Shown here: positions 60,824-64,000 of the stretch, piece after piece | Numbering within the stretch: position 1 is the first letter of the stretch | Layout of the letters: the number at the start of each line of letters is the position of its first letter | Origin: Rotaria socialis | Taxonomy: Eukaryota; Rotifera; Eurotatoria; Philodinida; Philodinidae | DNA length: 64,000 nucleotides | NCBI GenBank assembly: GCA_905331475.1 | Contig: CAJNYU010002424.1 | Location: 62,001-126,000, forward strand | Reading direction: 5' to 3' | Program-made: the position numbers and the translations under genes | Notes under the pieces: generated by a model | The model's input: the letters and a program-made list of their open reading frames with translations, nothing else | Told to the model about the DNA's origin: nothing | The model's database searches: none

Positions 60824-63800
60824 AACGCAAGAAAAAAAAATAAAAACACAAAAAAATCGCCTCCCGGTGCTCTCTCGGTAAGGGAGACTCTCTTTGTATC
60901 TATATATATTTTCTCTTTGTCTCTTTTTTGTTCAGTGACTTCTCTTTTCTTCGTTTGTTTTTTGCTGTTGTTGTTTGCTATTCTATTACTATTACTATCA
61001 CCTAGCTTTTCTTTTTGTCTCTTTGATTCAGATGTTTTCTGTTTTTCGTCTTTTCATTTTTGCGTTTCTGAAAAACAATTTATTGAATCACAAAAAAAAA
61101 TAAAACATATATCAATTATGAGAAAAGAAAGCCTATATAGATGGATACAATGGCCGTGTAATTGACAAATGTTTCATCGCTCGCGTATGCCAGTTGATAA
61201 ACACATCAACGTTTGTTTTCACTAAATCGTCTCTCTAATCGTTTGAGCGAGCGTATGCGGCTCCGTTCTCTTTCTCTTATAATTATCCGATTCGCACGGA
61301 TAAACATGCCGCTAGCCAGAGAGACAGGCAGACAGACGATTTGCTTATCCCTTTTCTTCCCTTCTTTCTTTGCTAGTAACTTGTCTTTTTTTTTCTTCTG
61401 CTAATATTTATCATTGACATCTTGCTCTCTGTTTCTCATAGAGAGAAAAATTGGGATAATCATTATAATTGATGCTTGTCGTTTTTTCTTCTTCTTCTTC
61501 TCCTTTTTTTTTTATTTAAGAAAACAAAATTATCGTTAGATTATGTTTCTTTTTTTTTTATAAGCCGTTCCTTAATAGAGAATGAAAGAAACAAATGTTT
61601 TTAAGAAGTTTTTTGTTCAAATAGATTTTGAGTAGTCATTTATATGGTGGATTTGACGATTGGTTAGAAAGAGAAAAGAAAAGGTTTAATCAGGCGGTAA
61701 ATGCATCGAATCAGATTGTTGAGAGAAACAAAAATCAATGATGATATAGCGTGCACTCAAGGAGAAGGCCGACACATTTATACTAATTGCAACAGTTCGT
61801 TATGCAAACGTGTTTTTTTTCCAACATATTTAGCGATGAAACAGATGATCAATAGAATAGCTCACCGAAGGGTGCCAACCTTTTTTAGTTCTTGTTTTTG
61901 ATCTAAAAATTTCGTATTTATTATTATCATTATTTCTTTATTCGTCAAAGATTCTTTTTTTTTGTTTTATAAATTAATGGATAGTTGTGCGTGTGAAATG
62001 AAAAGAGAAAGAAGAGATGTTTCGATGTTTAATAAAATGATGTAATCGTTGTCATCATTATCAACACTCTAACGTTATCGATATATCTATCTTCCTATCT
62101 AACTATCGCGCTTGTATGTGTCGATCACTTGTCACCTTAATCATCTTTAGTATAAAATCACATAATTTGTATATTTTAATATAGAAAACATTTTTTCTTT
62201 TCTTTTTATCCATAGTTGATACATATTAAGGTTTTGACCTGCTTTCACAAAAAATTAAGGTCAAATAAATAGTAATAGAAAACATAGATTTCAGTTTGTT
62301 TTATAATCATATTAGAAAAAAAAATCAAAGTTTTGTGCGCATTTTACTTCTGTCGAGTCCAGTCGTGTTGTTGTTCAAAACAAGAGTCAATACAACGGAT
62401 TTTTTTCTTTTTCTTTTTCAGGGGAGCACACAGGAAAAATTATTTAATTGTCAATCTTATTGATAATCTAAATATATATGAACAAAAGAAACATGCAATC
62501 ATTTGTATATATAGTGTTCATCTTTCACATCCTCAGGGTGTGAGATGATAATGAAGATTGCTCTATTGTTGTTGCTGTTGTTGTTGTCGTTGTTATTCTT
62601 GACGAATTAGAATGGTAACTGATGAAAGATCTAGTATGCAATAAGGAAAAATCTCACAGAGATAATTATCCAGCACACACACACATATATATATATATAT
62701 ATAATATATGTATATATGTATCTATATATAAATATATATATATATATATAAGGATAGAGAGGGCTAGAGAGAAAGGACAAGTGGTAATGTCTGAACGAAA
62801 GGCAGACAGAGAACTCGTCAGCTATCTAACTAACACAAGAGTATGTGTCTGCTGAAGGCATTAATCTGTGGTGAATTTCCAAGTAATCGAATTGATTATA
62901 AATCAGTCGACGAGAAGGAGAACGATCTGCCGCTAGGCAGACAGAATGAAGAATCAGATTTCATCAGATGCGCGCGAACGCGGGTGTGAAGACGTTTATG
63001 TTTTAGGACGCATGAGAATGCGGAAGCTATTTCTATGTTATATTACGCTCTCGATCTTTGAGGCGGAGAAGAACAAGAAAACACAAGGCTCTAAGTAGTT
63101 GGCAAGAAAAAAAAAGCGAAAGAAAAAAGAACCTAGGATGAATTATTCTATCATCTTCAGACATGGATGATTAGCTATACAGACGAATACAAGATCTATA
63201 TTCTCTCCATGAATGTACATCACTGGGTGTTAAATTGTGACGCGTTGTCGACGATAGAAGGAAATAGAAAGATAATCTTGTTAGCTACATCGACCGATCA
63301 TCATCAACACCATCATTATTATTATTATCATAGGCCATCAGTGTAAAATGACAGTAGAGAAAAAGACTGATTGATTTCCGTATCCAGATGTCCAAAAGAA
63401 AAAAGAAAAGAAAAGAAACAACCCAATGGAAATCTGTCTACGATAGCTATATAGCTCTAGTATTACTTATTGATATTGTCTTATCGGCAGTTTTATGTAT
63501 CATAGTGATAATGTCTTTTATTTACAATCTATATATTTAAAATCATTTTCTTTTTTTTTTGTCTATATTTATATAGAGTAAAATTATTTGAACAAACATT
63601 CGTACAAGTCAGTTTTGATCATCATTCGATTGTATCCATTGAACAGCAGTTCTTCACAGCATGAGCTTAAATAAATAGACTAATCAACGCACATAACATC
63701 ATTTGTCTCGATTAATAAATAAATGAATAAATGAATGAATGAATGAATGAATGAATGAATAAATACACCAAAGCGTATATAACATATACATAATCAAGTC

Positions 63801-64000
63801 TTTTTCAATATGACTTGCTATTCTTTAAAAAAGACTAATTGTAAGACTTTTTAACATTCTTTTTCACCGATTGAACAGGTGTGAGATGTATGTACGTCTA
63901 ATCACTGATCATCATCATCATCATCATCATCATCAACAGATTGAGAACGTAAAGCACAAGGCGTCAATTGGTAAACATTTTGTTTTCACACTTTTTCTTT
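60824..64000. other. Noncoding 3' region with microsatellites
   Basis: No supported gene. It holds poly-T/C tracts, a long (TA)n region at ~62683-62750, (TGAA)n at ~63720-63762 and (CAT)n at ~63909-63934. The ORFs at 60917, 61213, 61701, 62333 and 62622 are low-complexity frames without domains. Confidence 0.45.
63720..63762 (+). repeat. (TGAA)n tetranucleotide microsatellite
   Basis: About ten AATGAATGA-type units in a row, partly AATAAATG at the edges. Confidence 0.85.

Noticed and set aside
62683-62750. TA-rich tract considered as a replication origin or promoter
   Set aside because: Simple (TA)n microsatellite among many in this region; nothing specific supports a function.

Overview
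The window looks like nuclear DNA of a bdelloid rotifer, probably Rotaria- or Adineta-like. It is AT-rich and compact, and most introns are 50-70 bp with GT-AG ends. The genes are metazoan: an innexin, a SIX3/6 homeobox gene, a lamin-length intermediate filament, a PMP22/claudin-like tetraspan and a mitochondrial PPR protein. Beside them sit a desiccation-type LEA-like gene and a glycosidase that resembles Bacteroidetes BglX. The organism call is inference from gene content and architecture. One 100-N assembly gap lies at 32925-33024.

Left part (1-13.8 kb). A nine-exon helical gene of unknown function (71-5006, -) is divergent from a thioredoxin-fold gene whose active-site cysteines are both serine (5053-5555, +). 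Next come a claudin-like tetraspan (+), a small secreted Cys-rich protein (-), an aquaglyceroporin pseudogene, an 870-bp hAT-type foldback element, an innexin (9847-11288, -), a small secreted protein and an unrecognised three-exon gene.

Middle (14-34.5 kb). A nine-exon intermediate filament gene (14022-17266, -) has two PAM2-like motifs and a Gly-rich tail. One of its introns holds a 677-bp near-perfect Tc1/mariner-type palindrome. Then follow a decayed CFAP58 fragment, a type II membrane protein with a poly-Thr stalk, a complete hAT transposon with an intact 705-aa transposase (26925-30397), a four-TM protein, the gap, and the 3' part of an RGG/Gln-rich protein.

Right part (34.8-64 kb). 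An INCENP-like gene is followed by the LEA-like gene, an 11-exon LRPPRC-like PPR gene and a GH3 beta-glucosidase with one rotifer-type intron. About 7 kb downstream, at 55.0-55.9 kb, is a shrunken copy of the LRPPRC-3'-end to glucosidase block: a collinear duplication whose interior was lost. Between them lie a 65-aa hydrophilic protein gene and a 300-bp GC-rich inverted-repeat element. The last 8 kb hold the SIX3/6 gene within long AT-rich, microsatellite-bearing noncoding DNA.

Exon boundaries were placed by hand from GT/AG sites and reading-frame phase. In the multi-exon models given as complete, exon lengths add up to whole codons. Family names rest on motif recognition without database search.
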